From Desertivirga arenae (GTDB taxonomy: Bacteria; Bacteroidota; Bacteroidia; Sphingobacteriales; Sphingobacteriaceae): a DNA stretch of 64,000 bases. Positions 38,046-46,696 of the stretch are shown piece after piece. Location of the stretch: positions 124,001-188,000 of the forward strand of contig NZ_JAFEWE010000004.1 in NCBI RefSeq assembly GCF_017355785.1. The letters run 5' to 3'. The translations under genes were made by a program, and so were the position numbers. Numbering within the stretch: position 1 is the first letter of the stretch; each line of letters starts with the position of its first letter. The notes below the pieces were generated by a model. The model searched no databases, was not told the DNA's origin, and saw only the letters and a program-made list of their open reading frames with translations.

Positions 38046-38741
38046 TTAGCCGGCCCAGCCATCTCGGTCGAGACTTCGATAGTGAATTGCTTCTGCCAGA
38101 TGTTCTATTTTAATTTCATCTGAAGCATCCAGATCTGCGATTGTTCTTGCTACTTTCAAAATCCGGTCGTAGGCACGTGCGGAAAGCCCAAGCCTTTCCA
38201 TTGCCTTCTTTAAAAGTAGCTGACCAGCTTCATTTATCCTACAGATCTTCCTTACAGCATTGGAGGTCATTTGGGCATTGCAATAAACCTCATTGCTCTG
38301 AGCAAAGCGTTTCGCCTGAACTTCTCTTGCTTTAATTACCCGTTCCCTGATTACTTCACTTGCTTCCGCCTTGTGATCAGAGGCGAGTTCTGAAAAATTC
38401 ACGGGCGTTACTTCCACATGAAGATCGATCCGGTCCAGCAAGGGTCCTGATACCTTGCTTAAGTACTTCTGTACTACCCCAGGTGCACAAACGCATTCCC
38501 GGTCGGGATGATTGTAAAATCCGCATGGGCAGGGGTTCATGGATGCTATTAGCATAAAGCTGGCAGGGTAATCCACCGTAAATCTTGCCCTTGATATCGT
38601 TACTCTTCGCTCTTCCAAAGGCTGCCGCATTACTTCTAAAACAGTTCGTTTAAATTCTGGAAGTTCGTCTAAAAATAGTACTCCGTTATGGGCCAGGGAT
38701 ATTTCTCCTGGTTGTGGGTTTCCCCCTCCTCCAACAAGTGC
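38046..38741 (-). pseudogene. comM: comM 3' part, separated by the element
   Basis: The 231 codons from the attachment core to the stop encode the C-terminal half of a ComM/YifB AAA+ protein. They hold Walker B NGVLFLDELPEF, the Cys-rich insert NPCPCGFYNHPDRECVC, sensor DRIDLHVEVTP, and the Mg-chelatase C-terminal helices (LSARAYDRILKVARTIADLD). The frame is open from the element side but has no ATG before residue M of MRQPLEERR (38630). The 5' part is at 52837-53685. ComM is a hexameric helicase that extends branch migration during natural transformation; a split gene should be inactive. Confidence 0.9.
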
Positions 38742-38749
38742 AACATCGG
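38742..38749. repeat. Left attachment core (attL)
   Basis: AACATCGG is shared with 52837-52844. Left of it is comM antisense GTGC; right is element sequence TAATTGTG. The element-side arm reads CACAATTAC on the minus strand and resembles the target half-site of comM (15 of 21 bases). Confidence 0.85.
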
Positions 38750-38912
38750 TAATTGTGTTGCTTATGGAGGTAGCTTTGAATCCGTTCTCACAGTGTATAT
38801 ATATAGTCCTTTGTTCAGAAATAAAAGATTTTTAAGTGTAGATGATAGAATTTATCGGATCTGTAGGTAGGAGATTTTTTTTCTAATATTTTCGGTAATT
38901 TTATTTCTATAA

Positions 38913-38949
38913 GAGAAATTATTATTTACTTTTATTAGTATAATTTCTC
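38913..38949. promoter_or_regulatory. 10 bp inverted repeat before the outer-membrane-like gene
   Basis: GAGAAATTAT and ATAATTTCTC are perfect 10 bp arms around 17 nt, and ATTTCT/AGAAAT repeats just upstream. It ends 19 bp before the ATG at 38969. It could be an operator or an RNA hairpin that masks the start. Confidence 0.5.
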
Positions 38950-38968
38950 CTTGATTAACACAATTACT

Positions 38969-40084
38969 ATGAAAAACTTATTTCTATTCATTTTTTTATT
39001 TTTTCAGATAACCAAGGTGTTACCTCAATCTCAAGATGTAAATGCTGAATTTTATGAAACAAGAAAAACTGATTTCACAAAGCTGTTAGGTATTCAAACT
39101 TCCTTTGAAGGGATTAAGATAAATTATAACACTGATAAAGCTTCTATCGAGGGAAATCTTGGAAAAAGCTTCGGAAAGGGAAAGTTCTTGGTGCAAGTTG
39201 GCGGAGCTTTGGGTACTACAACTAATCTTAATGGCATTTTTGATCAAAAGGTTCTACCAGCAACTAGTGTTAATATTAGCTTAAGCAGACTTTTGCCTAA
39301 AAGTATATGGCGTTATGATGCAAGTCTTCCAAATAATTATAGCGCCATTCAAGGTAATGGGGCAATCGGGAATATTATAACTGGTGCACCTTTTAGATAT
39401 ACAGAGGCTTTCAGAGAGAAAGTTAATTCTGGAAAACACCCTTCCAACAAAACTTTATATACTTTCAAAAGACTTCTCTGGGCAACAGCAACATTGAAGT
39501 ATGATAATAACAAATACTCCTTTTATAACTCAGCACGGAATTTTTCAAAGCAACTTTATGATACAGCCTATCAGACCTTTAGTGGTAGGGTAAACGTCAA
39601 TGGTTACGTTTTTTGGAATAAAGAAGATGCAAAGTGGGCCTCTTGGAGACCTAATTTCTTGTTCTTGACAGCATACTTGAATTATGGGCGAGTCAACAAT
39701 ATTTCTCAATTAAAAAAAATTAATGTAACCGATATAAGCTCGTCGGTTTTAAATAACAATACAGAAAGGCAGATTTCAAAAACAAGTAGTAGTTATACAG
39801 GCGAATACAAAGAGTATAGAGCGGTAACACCTGGTTTTGAGTTTATTTTCGCACCAATTAAGACAGTTTCACTTGACTTATTTGGGGAATATAATTACTT
39901 TCAGGGAACTGCTCAAATCAGCAACTACGGAAGTTATGGTACTGGTATTTTCTTCTACACAAGTAGTGGAAATATTTCATCCAAATTAAATATTGGTGTA
40001 TTTTACAAAAGAGTGGAAAGTTCAAACAATAATTGGGAGGGCCAGTTCGGACTTAAAACTTCAATTCCTATAACTCCACTATAG
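38969..40084 (+). CDS. Outer-membrane beta-barrel-like protein of the element
   Basis: This is a 371 aa protein from the ATG at 38969 (a TTG 18 bp upstream is less likely). It has a signal peptide (LFLFIFLFFQITKVLPQ) and alternating hydrophobic beta segments (FLVQVGGALGTTTNLNGIF, VSLDLFGEYNYFQGTAQ, LNIGVFYKRVESSNNNW). I do not recognise the family. As the leftmost cargo gene it might alter the cell surface, for example blocking phage or a second copy of the element; this is only a guess. Confidence 0.6.
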   Translation: MKNLFLFIFLFFQITKVLPQSQDVNAEFYETRKTDFTKLLGIQTSFEGIKINYNTDKASIEGNLGKSFGKGKFLVQVGGALGTTTNLNGIFDQKVLPATSVNISLSRLLPKSIWRYDASLPNNYSAIQGNGAIGNIITGAPFRYTEAFREKVNSGKHPSNKTLYTFKRLLWATATLKYDNNKYSFYNSARNFSKQLYDTAYQTFSGRVNVNGYVFWNKEDAKWASWRPNFLFLTAYLNYGRVNNISQLKKINVTDISSSVLNNNTERQISKTSSSYTGEYKEYRAVTPGFEFIFAPIKTVSLDLFGEYNYFQGTAQISNYGSYGTGIFFYTSSGNISSKLNIGVFYKRVESSNNNWEGQFGLKTSIPITPL

Positions 40085-40866
40085 AATTTCATAAGAAGGA
40101 GCTAATATCATGTTCCGTTGTAACTTGATTTAGCTCTTTGCTTACATAGGTCGGTAATTACGATGTTAAAGCTTTCGAATTAAAATAGTTAAGGATGGTA
40201 TTTAAAAACTGGTGTTAATAGATAGCGGTATTCTCCATCTCTAAATCCTGATTTTAGCGAATAGCTTACCACTTTAAAAAAAATTTTTTAGTGTTAGTTT
40301 TTCAACCGAAATTTGTTAATAATGTAGAAATACATTAGGGTTAATTAAAGGATCGGGTAGTTTCTATAAAAGAACTACAAATAAATTTTACTGAATCAGG
40401 TTATACAGGAGTAGAAAGCTCATCTGTTTTTATTTTTCTGAATTGTAATCTAAATGAACTTTTAGTTCAAAGCTCACATTTTGGTACAAGTTTCTAATTC
40501 TCAATAGATTCCTATTTTTTGTATTTTTTCAAAGCAGATGCAGGCCATTTAACAGCAAATTGGCTTTAAAACCAGCTGGTTTATGAAAAACAAATCTCTT
40601 CCCACTTACTGAAGATTGGTTATTGACTTGAAATTTGTTTAACTTATTGGAGCCCCAAAGCAGCTAAGATAAGGACGGATCAATTGTCTATAGAAACTCT
40701 TGTGAAAAAACAGAAAGAGAAAATTAAAAATTTACGGAGGCTGTAAATGCTTCAAGTTTAGTTTAGCTTAATAATGAAATGTCAATTAACAAAATCGGTA
40801 TTAAAGTATGAATAAACAAGTTAAAGGGTCCAGTTGATTGGACACTTGTTCAAAACGAACACTAGT
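40085..40866. other. 780 bp non-coding stretch before the replication gene
   Basis: No open frame of note on either strand. It is AT-rich and may hold the element's replication origin, since the adjacent gene looks like a rolling-circle initiator. A hairpin at its right end is listed separately. No iterons were found by eye. Confidence 0.4.
40815..40850. repeat. Two-step hairpin upstream of the initiator gene
   Basis: AACAAGT (40815) pairs with ACTTGTT (40844) and inside it GTCCA (40828) with TGGAC (40839). The 5' arm carries a 6 nt bulge. It lies 17 bp before the initiator ATG. Hairpins of this kind are used as rolling-circle nick sites, or as control sites for the initiator. Confidence 0.45.
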
Positions 40867-42240
40867 ATGTATGATTTTTTCCAAGTAAGATTTTATTTAA
40901 CCTCCATCTTTGCTAAAAACCTGAGATGTAACAAATGGCTTAATTGGTGCAATGAAAAGCGGTTTCGAGATTCTGAAACTGGAAAGGAAGTGGAAAGAGT
41001 TTCAGCAGTACACCATGGAATTACTTTTGAATTAGTATATCACTCAGATCATCCTGATAAACCTATGCTTTTTTTGTATGGAAGCATTCATATCTACAGG
41101 AACAAAGGGGGATCTAACAATGATAGATTTTCCTTGAGTGATGCAATTGAAAGCTTTTATAATCTATTTTCAAAATTTCAACTTGATATAAGGGCAGGAG
41201 AACTTCAGAAAATAGAAATCGGGGTAAATACTTTTTTAGATTTTGATCCCAATGAGGATTTATTCAGAAGATTTATTGTTTACAATGGTTCTGGTGGATC
41301 AAAACAAATTCGAAGCATTAAGGATGCAGAGAGAAAGCAACTTGGGGAGGGAATAGAATTTAATCCTTCAGCACAATACCGAATAAAGGCATATAGAAAG
41401 GGATATAGGATTTTGAGAATTGAAGCTCATGTTAGTGTGATACAAAAGATTGCTAGCATTTGCGGAAAATCTATCCTAGGATTACTGAAATTGAACTCTG
41501 TTCAATGGCTAACTCAAATGCTTTTATTGGAGCAAATTGATAAGATGCTTATTAATGAAGATGTTACTAAAGATGGCAAGTCTGAAAGGGACTATGAAAA
41601 GTACCTCCAGGCAATGACTCCCAGAACTTGGTTAGATTTAAATCCAAATAATAATTCATCCGATGAGGAAAAAAAACGTTTTAAGACTCGAAAGAATGCT
41701 CTGAAACGCTGGACTTTGAGATACCAGAAGGACAACGCCGGGCACTATATGGGTGAAATCCTTAAAGAAGCAATAATTAAGGAGCTAAATTGCTGCTGTT
41801 CAATAACAGAAGAAGCAGCTATCAAATTAGCTCTTTTGGAATCTGGAGAGTACCTAAATCAACAGACAGGTCAAAATAACTACCAGCAACCAAATTACAA
41901 TTCTATTGAAGCTAATTTGGTTGATCACCCATCCTCAATCCAAACACCTTCAGATAATAATGATTTCCAAAATATATATGATCCAAAACAAGTCATTAAA
42001 GAAAAAACTTTCATTATTCCTAAAAAAGAAATAAGTAAAAACTATTATACCCCATTAAAGCCTCAAACAAGAAAGAGGAGATATGGAAATAGAAAAGTAG
42101 AATTATCTAATAATTTCTTTGATTTTGTTGATACTGTTAAGAGTAAGTTAACCCCTTACGAAAGCTATCAACTAGAAGTTTACCGGAAGCACTTCCTGAT
42201 GTATGAGGATAAGGATGCGAAAGCTCAGTTTTATTTTTAA
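40867..42240 (+). CDS. Probable phage/plasmid replication initiator (gpII/Phage_CRI-like)
   Basis: This 457 aa protein has LFLYGSIHIYRNKGGSNNDR, LQKIEIGVNTFLDF and YRIKAYRKGYRILRIEAHVS, an order like the Phage_CRI/gpII replication proteins of filamentous phages and small Bacteroidota plasmids. Those are nicking initiators of rolling-circle replication. The C-terminal ~150 residues are polar and low complexity. The start is the ATG at 40867, not the TTG 33 bp upstream. The assignment is from motif order and would need a profile search. Confidence 0.5.
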   Translation: MYDFFQVRFYLTSIFAKNLRCNKWLNWCNEKRFRDSETGKEVERVSAVHHGITFELVYHSDHPDKPMLFLYGSIHIYRNKGGSNNDRFSLSDAIESFYNLFSKFQLDIRAGELQKIEIGVNTFLDFDPNEDLFRRFIVYNGSGGSKQIRSIKDAERKQLGEGIEFNPSAQYRIKAYRKGYRILRIEAHVSVIQKIASICGKSILGLLKLNSVQWLTQMLLLEQIDKMLINEDVTKDGKSERDYEKYLQAMTPRTWLDLNPNNNSSDEEKKRFKTRKNALKRWTLRYQKDNAGHYMGEILKEAIIKELNCCCSITEEAAIKLALLESGEYLNQQTGQNNYQQPNYNSIEANLVDHPSSIQTPSDNNDFQNIYDPKQVIKEKTFIIPKKEISKNYYTPLKPQTRKRRYGNRKVELSNNFFDFVDTVKSKLTPYESYQLEVYRKHFLMYEDKDAKAQFYF

Positions 42241-42439
42241 AAATTAATTTAGAATAATGACAAGTAAAGTAGGATGTGCCTTTACTTGTCATTTCATGCT
42301 CTAAGGTCATTATCGGTTCTCTAGAGGCTATTTAGAAGCTTTTGAAGGCGTTATTTCTAGTTCGTAATATGAAACTTCCATATTCAACGATTGATTCTTT
42401 ATAGAGGCTTATTTTATTAGCAGTTGCCGGAAAATAATT

Positions 42440-43336
42440 CTAAATTTCTTTTCTATAGATTTTGAAAGCAATTGGTTCAATTAGAAACTCATCTTCAAGA
42501 AATGGCCCCCTTATTTTCTCAATTTTGGGATTCAATGACTTTATATCGGAAACCAGGTACAAATAATAAAAAGGTTCTTGAATGGAAGTATTCAATTCAT
42601 TGATAGTTATATTAAGGTATGGAAATTTTTTAGCAACAGTTGATTTCACTTCTATGCAGATCTTTTCCTTTTTCTCGTTAATATAGGAAATATCATAGCC
42701 AGGTGTTTCACCTTCTAATGCGTGCCATTTTAAGGTTGATTGTTCTTGCTGACCTAATGAAGACTTTAGAAAGTCAAACACTATTTTCTCACCTAAATCA
42801 CCGTTTTCTTTTGACGGCTGAGGGAAGTGTGTTCCAGTTTCTTTTTTAACCTTAATATCTTTAGGTAAAGGGATTAATAATTCACCTTCTGAAATATGAA
42901 TAGCCGTTGTTGTAGGCAATGTAACTTCAACTACTCCAGCAGCATCAATGATTTTTTGAAAACGATCTTTTGGTATTGTCCTAACGCCATCCCTAAAATG
43001 ATTACTTCTGCTAACTTCTTCAAAATGCTCATTATCGTTGTTCTTCCAAAAAACGCCATGAGAGAACTGCTCATAGTTAACCACTTCTGCAAATAATCTT
43101 TTAGGATGCTCTGTATCTTCATATACAGTTCCAATTTCCCCCATCCCAAAATAGTGTTGGGAGTCTAAAAGTCGTTTATCAGCAAATTCTTTATTTCTTA
43201 AACCTCCCTTGTAATAAATGAATTTGGTACCGGGTAAGACAAGATTTTTGTATTTAATCGGGAAGTGATATTTAGCACCCGTTTCATCATCCCACTGGGA
43301 TTCATCATTTTCTGCTAGAATTAAATAGTTGTTCAT
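42440..43336 (-). CDS. EVE-like domain fused to PD-(D/E)XK nuclease domain
   Basis: This 298 aa protein has an N-terminal PUA/EVE-like domain (about 15-115: YHFPIKYKNLVLPGTKFIYY, HYFGMGEIGTVYED, FAEVVNYEQFSHGVFW). The C-terminal domain is DUF3883-like, with E183 in LGEKIVFDFL, D215 in GYDISYI and E229/K231 in ICIEVKST. EVE-type domains bind modified bases, so a modification-dependent (type IV-like) restriction enzyme is the leading idea. No methyltransferase is nearby. It may follow the 65 aa gene upstream on the same strand (94 bp). Confidence 0.65.
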   Translation of the reverse strand: MNNYLILAENDESQWDDETGAKYHFPIKYKNLVLPGTKFIYYKGGLRNKEFADKRLLDSQHYFGMGEIGTVYEDTEHPKRLFAEVVNYEQFSHGVFWKNNDNEHFEEVSRSNHFRDGVRTIPKDRFQKIIDAAGVVEVTLPTTTAIHISEGELLIPLPKDIKVKKETGTHFPQPSKENGDLGEKIVFDFLKSSLGQQEQSTLKWHALEGETPGYDISYINEKKEKICIEVKSTVAKKFPYLNITINELNTSIQEPFYYLYLVSDIKSLNPKIEKIRGPFLEDEFLIEPIAFKIYRKEI

Positions 43337-43430
43337 GATAAGTTTTGGTAAAGATTTGCAATTATAATATTAATAATAAAAAATATTCTAAAAACCCTAA
43401 TAGACAGGTTCGGAAAAGTAGTTGATTGTT

Positions 43431-43628
43431 CTAAGGCATATCTAAGTCTTCTTGACCAGATACAAGATCTTTACGATAGAGTTTCAGTGCATTTACAACA
43501 GCTTCAAGGACTTCTGTAATTTCCGTTAGTGAATCCATATCTAAACCTTTGTAAAGGTCCATTACAGCTGACTCGGTGTCAAATTGAACCAGTTGTGTTT
43601 GTTGATCTTCTATCTTGACGCTTAACAT
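43431..43628 (-). CDS. Small acidic protein (65 aa)
   Basis: Unknown. It is one amphipathic, acidic helical chain (MDSLTEITEVLEAVVNALKL) with no signal peptide. It lies directly upstream of the EVE-like nuclease on the same strand, so it may be its partner or an antitoxin-like regulator. Composition is coherent, but the small size keeps confidence modest. Confidence 0.45.
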   Translation of the reverse strand: MLSVKIEDQQTQLVQFDTESAVMDLYKGLDMDSLTEITEVLEAVVNALKLYRKDLVSGQEDLDMP

Positions 43629-43756
43629 CTTTTATAGGTGAAATAAACCGTCTCTGGCATTAAAATTAAATATAATACATAACTTCAAGTTTTGAACTCA
43701 AATCATAGACCTGAGTTTCAGATTTTTATTACAATTTTATAACTAATTAAATTTCT

Positions 43757-45016
43757 ATGGTAGATGAGGCTAATTTAAGAAAGCTTCTTTCAGAGGGAAA
43801 ACACATATATTGGTATAATTCTCTAGAAGCAACGCTGAAATTTCCATCAACGGGCTTTGAAATTTCTTTCAAAGGCATAGCTCCAATATACACTTATGTT
43901 TGTGACCAGATAGATCTATGGGAACAACGGGGAGCAGGTATACCAAGAGAGTTTGAGCATTCAAAGCAGTTTTTCATATGGTTGAAGCAAGAAATATCAA
44001 ATGTGGTAATTAGACATGCTGATGAGAATCCAAGAGGATACTTTGACCGGGCTTTTAAGGATTTGAAAAAGCAGATAGATGAGAGGACTAATTATGTTTT
44101 TAACTCTGATGCTCCAGAGGTGGATTTTTTAATTTCAGTCCTTGGTAAAAGTCCTCAGCATTATTTCAGTGCATATTGGTATATTACAGGTGATGGCACA
44201 CCAAATATGCATTCTAAAGAAGGTTTAAGTGGGATTTTATTAGCATATGAGTTTTCAAATAAAGGATCTAGTTTAACGGACCGAATTAACACAGAAACCA
44301 CCTCTGTTAATCAGCTTAAAGCAAGCCTGGTTAAATCAATTGAGGATATGAACAATCAATTAACAGAGCATCTTCGGTACAGTCAACAACAATATGAAGA
44401 TTACTGTGCAAAGATTGATGAAGTTAAAAACAAGACGGAAGGGGAGTTTTTAAATTGGTTCGGAGCAGCTAAAGGATCTTACGAGTCTTTTGATAACACC
44501 ACTCTCAACAGGGTTAAGGAACTGGAAGATACTTACAAAGAAAAGTTAAAGCTTGAGCAACCCGCCATTTATTGGAGGGATAGAAGTGTTAAATTGAAGC
44601 GACAGGGTTGGACTGCTTTAAGTGTGCTTGTCGGATTGGTCTTACTAACAGTAATTTCATTGGGTGAAATTCTTTGGAACACTCCAGAGCAAATATATAC
44701 CAGCTTTTTTGATGGTGATAAAAGTGCTGCGATAAGATGGTCAATAGTTTATATCACCATTATTTCATTTATGGCTTTCTGTATTAGGGCAGTCAGCAAA
44801 GTCATGTTTAGTTCATTTCATTTGTCCAGAGATTGTGAAGAACGTTTTACATTAACTTATTTCTATCTTTCCTTATTAAAGGAATCCCATGTTGATTTAG
44901 AAGAAAAGAAACTAATTATACAATCTTTGTTTAGCAGGGCAGACACCGGCTTATTGAAAGATGATTCTGCACCTACAATGCCGACCGACGTAGTAGCCAA
45001 AATTTTTAATAAATAA
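43757..45016 (+). CDS. Coiled-coil membrane protein, DUF6161-like
   Basis: This 419 aa protein has a soluble N-terminal ~170 residues and a coiled coil at about 185-265. Two membrane helices lie at about 285-303 and 326-345. A C-terminal cytoplasmic end has SRDCEERFTLTYFYLSLL and LFSRADTGLLKDDSAPTMP, which resembles DUF6161 proteins. It has no signal peptide. It is divergent from the EVE-like gene pair. Domain arrangement would suit a membrane effector, but no activity is known. Confidence 0.5.
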   Translation: MVDEANLRKLLSEGKHIYWYNSLEATLKFPSTGFEISFKGIAPIYTYVCDQIDLWEQRGAGIPREFEHSKQFFIWLKQEISNVVIRHADENPRGYFDRAFKDLKKQIDERTNYVFNSDAPEVDFLISVLGKSPQHYFSAYWYITGDGTPNMHSKEGLSGILLAYEFSNKGSSLTDRINTETTSVNQLKASLVKSIEDMNNQLTEHLRYSQQQYEDYCAKIDEVKNKTEGEFLNWFGAAKGSYESFDNTTLNRVKELEDTYKEKLKLEQPAIYWRDRSVKLKRQGWTALSVLVGLVLLTVISLGEILWNTPEQIYTSFFDGDKSAAIRWSIVYITIISFMAFCIRAVSKVMFSSFHLSRDCEERFTLTYFYLSLLKESHVDLEEKKLIIQSLFSRADTGLLKDDSAPTMPTDVVAKIFNK

Positions 45017-45159
45017 AGCTTCCCATGTACTAGGAAATTAAATTAATAATTGTAAATCTATTCATTCTCCTTTCTTCAAAAATTGTAAAAACAGGGATTA
45101 AAGAATTTTATTTGAATAAATGTGGATACACAATGATTAAGTGTCTTATTATAAGAATT

Positions 45160-45214
45160 GCAGTATTACAAATAGCTGCAGAACTATGAATTAGAGCCCT
45201 GCAGCAAATACTGC
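45160..45214. repeat. Nested inverted repeat beyond the small lipoprotein gene
   Basis: GCAGTATT (45160) pairs with AATACTGC (45207), and GCTGCAG (45175) with CTGCAGC (45199). The two stems are nested. It may end transcripts from the lipoprotein gene on the minus strand. Confidence 0.5.
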
Positions 45215-45217
45215 GTT

Positions 45218-45469
45218 TTATCTCTGACTTGAAGGATCACATTGTGAAGCTCTATTATAACGAACAAGACGTGGAGGGTCCTGGGCATATTTTGCAAGCA
45301 TATCTTCCGAAAGGTACAAGCACTTTTTGAAATCCGCATCCGTGGAGGTTGAATCAATGCTATTATAACAATCACAAACTTTTTTGGCATCAACTTCAGG
45401 ATTTCCACAACTTGTTACCGCGAGAGTAGCTATTGCAAAGGAAATAGGTTTTAAAATTCTTCTCATCAT
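45218..45469 (-). CDS. Small lipoprotein (83 aa)
   Basis: The signal peptide has a lipobox VTSC (ISFAIATLAVTSCG). The mature part has conserved-looking Cys (KKVCDCYNSIDS, FKKCLYLSEDMLAKY, ASQCD). Many Bacteroidota genomes carry similar short Cys-containing lipoproteins of unknown role. TAACTTTG on the minus strand (45487-45494) is a fitting -7 element. It is divergent from the XRE gene. Confidence 0.6.
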   Translation of the reverse strand: MMRRILKPISFAIATLAVTSCGNPEVDAKKVCDCYNSIDSTSTDADFKKCLYLSEDMLAKYAQDPPRLVRYNRASQCDPSSQR

Positions 45470-45555
45470 TGTTTAAGATTTAAATGCAAAGTTAGTATAA
45501 ATACAACAGATCCGTTGTGCTGTCGCCCAGTTTTGTTATATTCTTTTATGTTTCC

Positions 45556-45792
45556 ATGGAAAAGGAAATATTTTTGAAACAACTTGGTGAGAGGATTCGG
45601 GTTATTAGAGAAGAAACAGGATTAACGCAAGCAGAATTAGCCTATAAGGTTGGAAAGGATCAGCAGTCATTACAGCGGCTTGAAAAAGGTGGAGTAAATC
45701 CATCAATTTTTTATTTGTGGGAAATTGCTATGGGGCTTGGTGTAGGACTTGAATATTTAACTAAAAATGTTGGGAGCGGGGAAGCTTCTTAG
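45556..45792 (+). CDS. XRE-family HTH regulator
   Basis: This 78 aa protein from the ATG at 45556 consists of one HTH_3 domain: LGERIRVIREETGLTQAELA, KVGKDQQSLQRLEKGGVNPS, YLWEIAMGLGVGLEYL. It is probably a repressor or antitoxin-like protein for the adjacent genes. The upstream in-frame ATG would add a hydrophobic stretch and is not used. Confidence 0.85.
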   Translation: MEKEIFLKQLGERIRVIREETGLTQAELAYKVGKDQQSLQRLEKGGVNPSIFYLWEIAMGLGVGLEYLTKNVGSGEAS

Positions 45793-45900
45793 ATTTTTGT
45801 TAATTCTCTTCATAGATTTCTCTGTGTTATAAATTATAAAAATTACTCCTTTTATCCTTCTATAAAATACATAAAAGTGCAAATGAATTGCTATTAAACA

Positions 45901-46581
45901 TTAAACTGCACTTTTTGTTAAGTACTTCCTACATTCTTCATATTCCTTTAAAGTAGATTCAGTAAGGACAAAAATTTTTCCACTTTTATCAAAGAATAAT
46001 TGATAGTTCGGATTTGCAATATGTAAAGCAATTCTAACTGTCCCAGCATTGTTTAAATTTTCGAATCCATTGTATTTTTGTATTGCAATGTGAGCTCTGT
46101 TAAAGTCTTTTTGTACTTCTTTTATTGAGTTGTAGCCATTCGCTTTGATCTCTTCAATCAACTAGTCAGGGAAAGGAACTATTATTTTTCCTTCATTAAG
46201 TGAACTCTTGAGAGATAGCTCATATAATGTTTCACCATTAACTTCATCCTCTAAAGGTCCCTAGGTATTTTGTTAGTGACCTGCTCAAAAAAACGTTGAA
46301 TTACATCTTCCCTATTTTTGATAAACTCTTGTTGAACCTTGGAGGAAATAATAATCCGTTCTTTATTTGCCTCAATGAAATTGAAAAGTTTTGCGAGCAG
46401 TGAATGAAATGCTATAGTATTGCAATAAGATGTTCGTATCAAGAAAAAGGGTGGTGTTGGTTTGTAACTGCACCTCCTGCTGAAAATTGCTGGCGTATTT
46501 TTCCAAACAAGCTTTGTATTGCAGTAAAGAAGATAAACTAATCTTTGAGAGATATAAGCATTCGTTGGATAAGGTATTCAT
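45901..46581 (-). pseudogene. Decayed PIN-like (PIN_8-type) gene
   Basis: Three frames read in order on the minus strand form one broken gene. The first (46581-46375) has NTTLFLDTNILLQYY with the PIN aspartate. The second (46442-46254) has LAKLFNFIEANKERIIISSK and VQQEFIKNREDVIQRFF. The third includes GPLEDEVNGETLYELSLKSS, then an in-frame TAG and LIEEIKANGYNSIKEVQ to the end. So there are at least two frameshifts and one stop. PIN domains are RNases. Its promoter (TAGTTTTG, 46595-46602) is still visible. Confidence 0.65.
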
Positions 46582-46696
46582 ACTTGTATAATTGCAAAAC
46601 TAGAAAAAAAAGAGCCGTTGTGCTTAAAATTGTTTGGAAAGAGAAATAGTTGTTTTTAAGGCGACAAAATTGGGATTACTTGGTAAATTAAAAATT

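Noticed and set aside
38688-38870. 60-codon frame across the left core
   Set aside because: It is not a gene as it stands: its first part is antisense comM. Its second part is the alternative tail of the integrase in the circular form.
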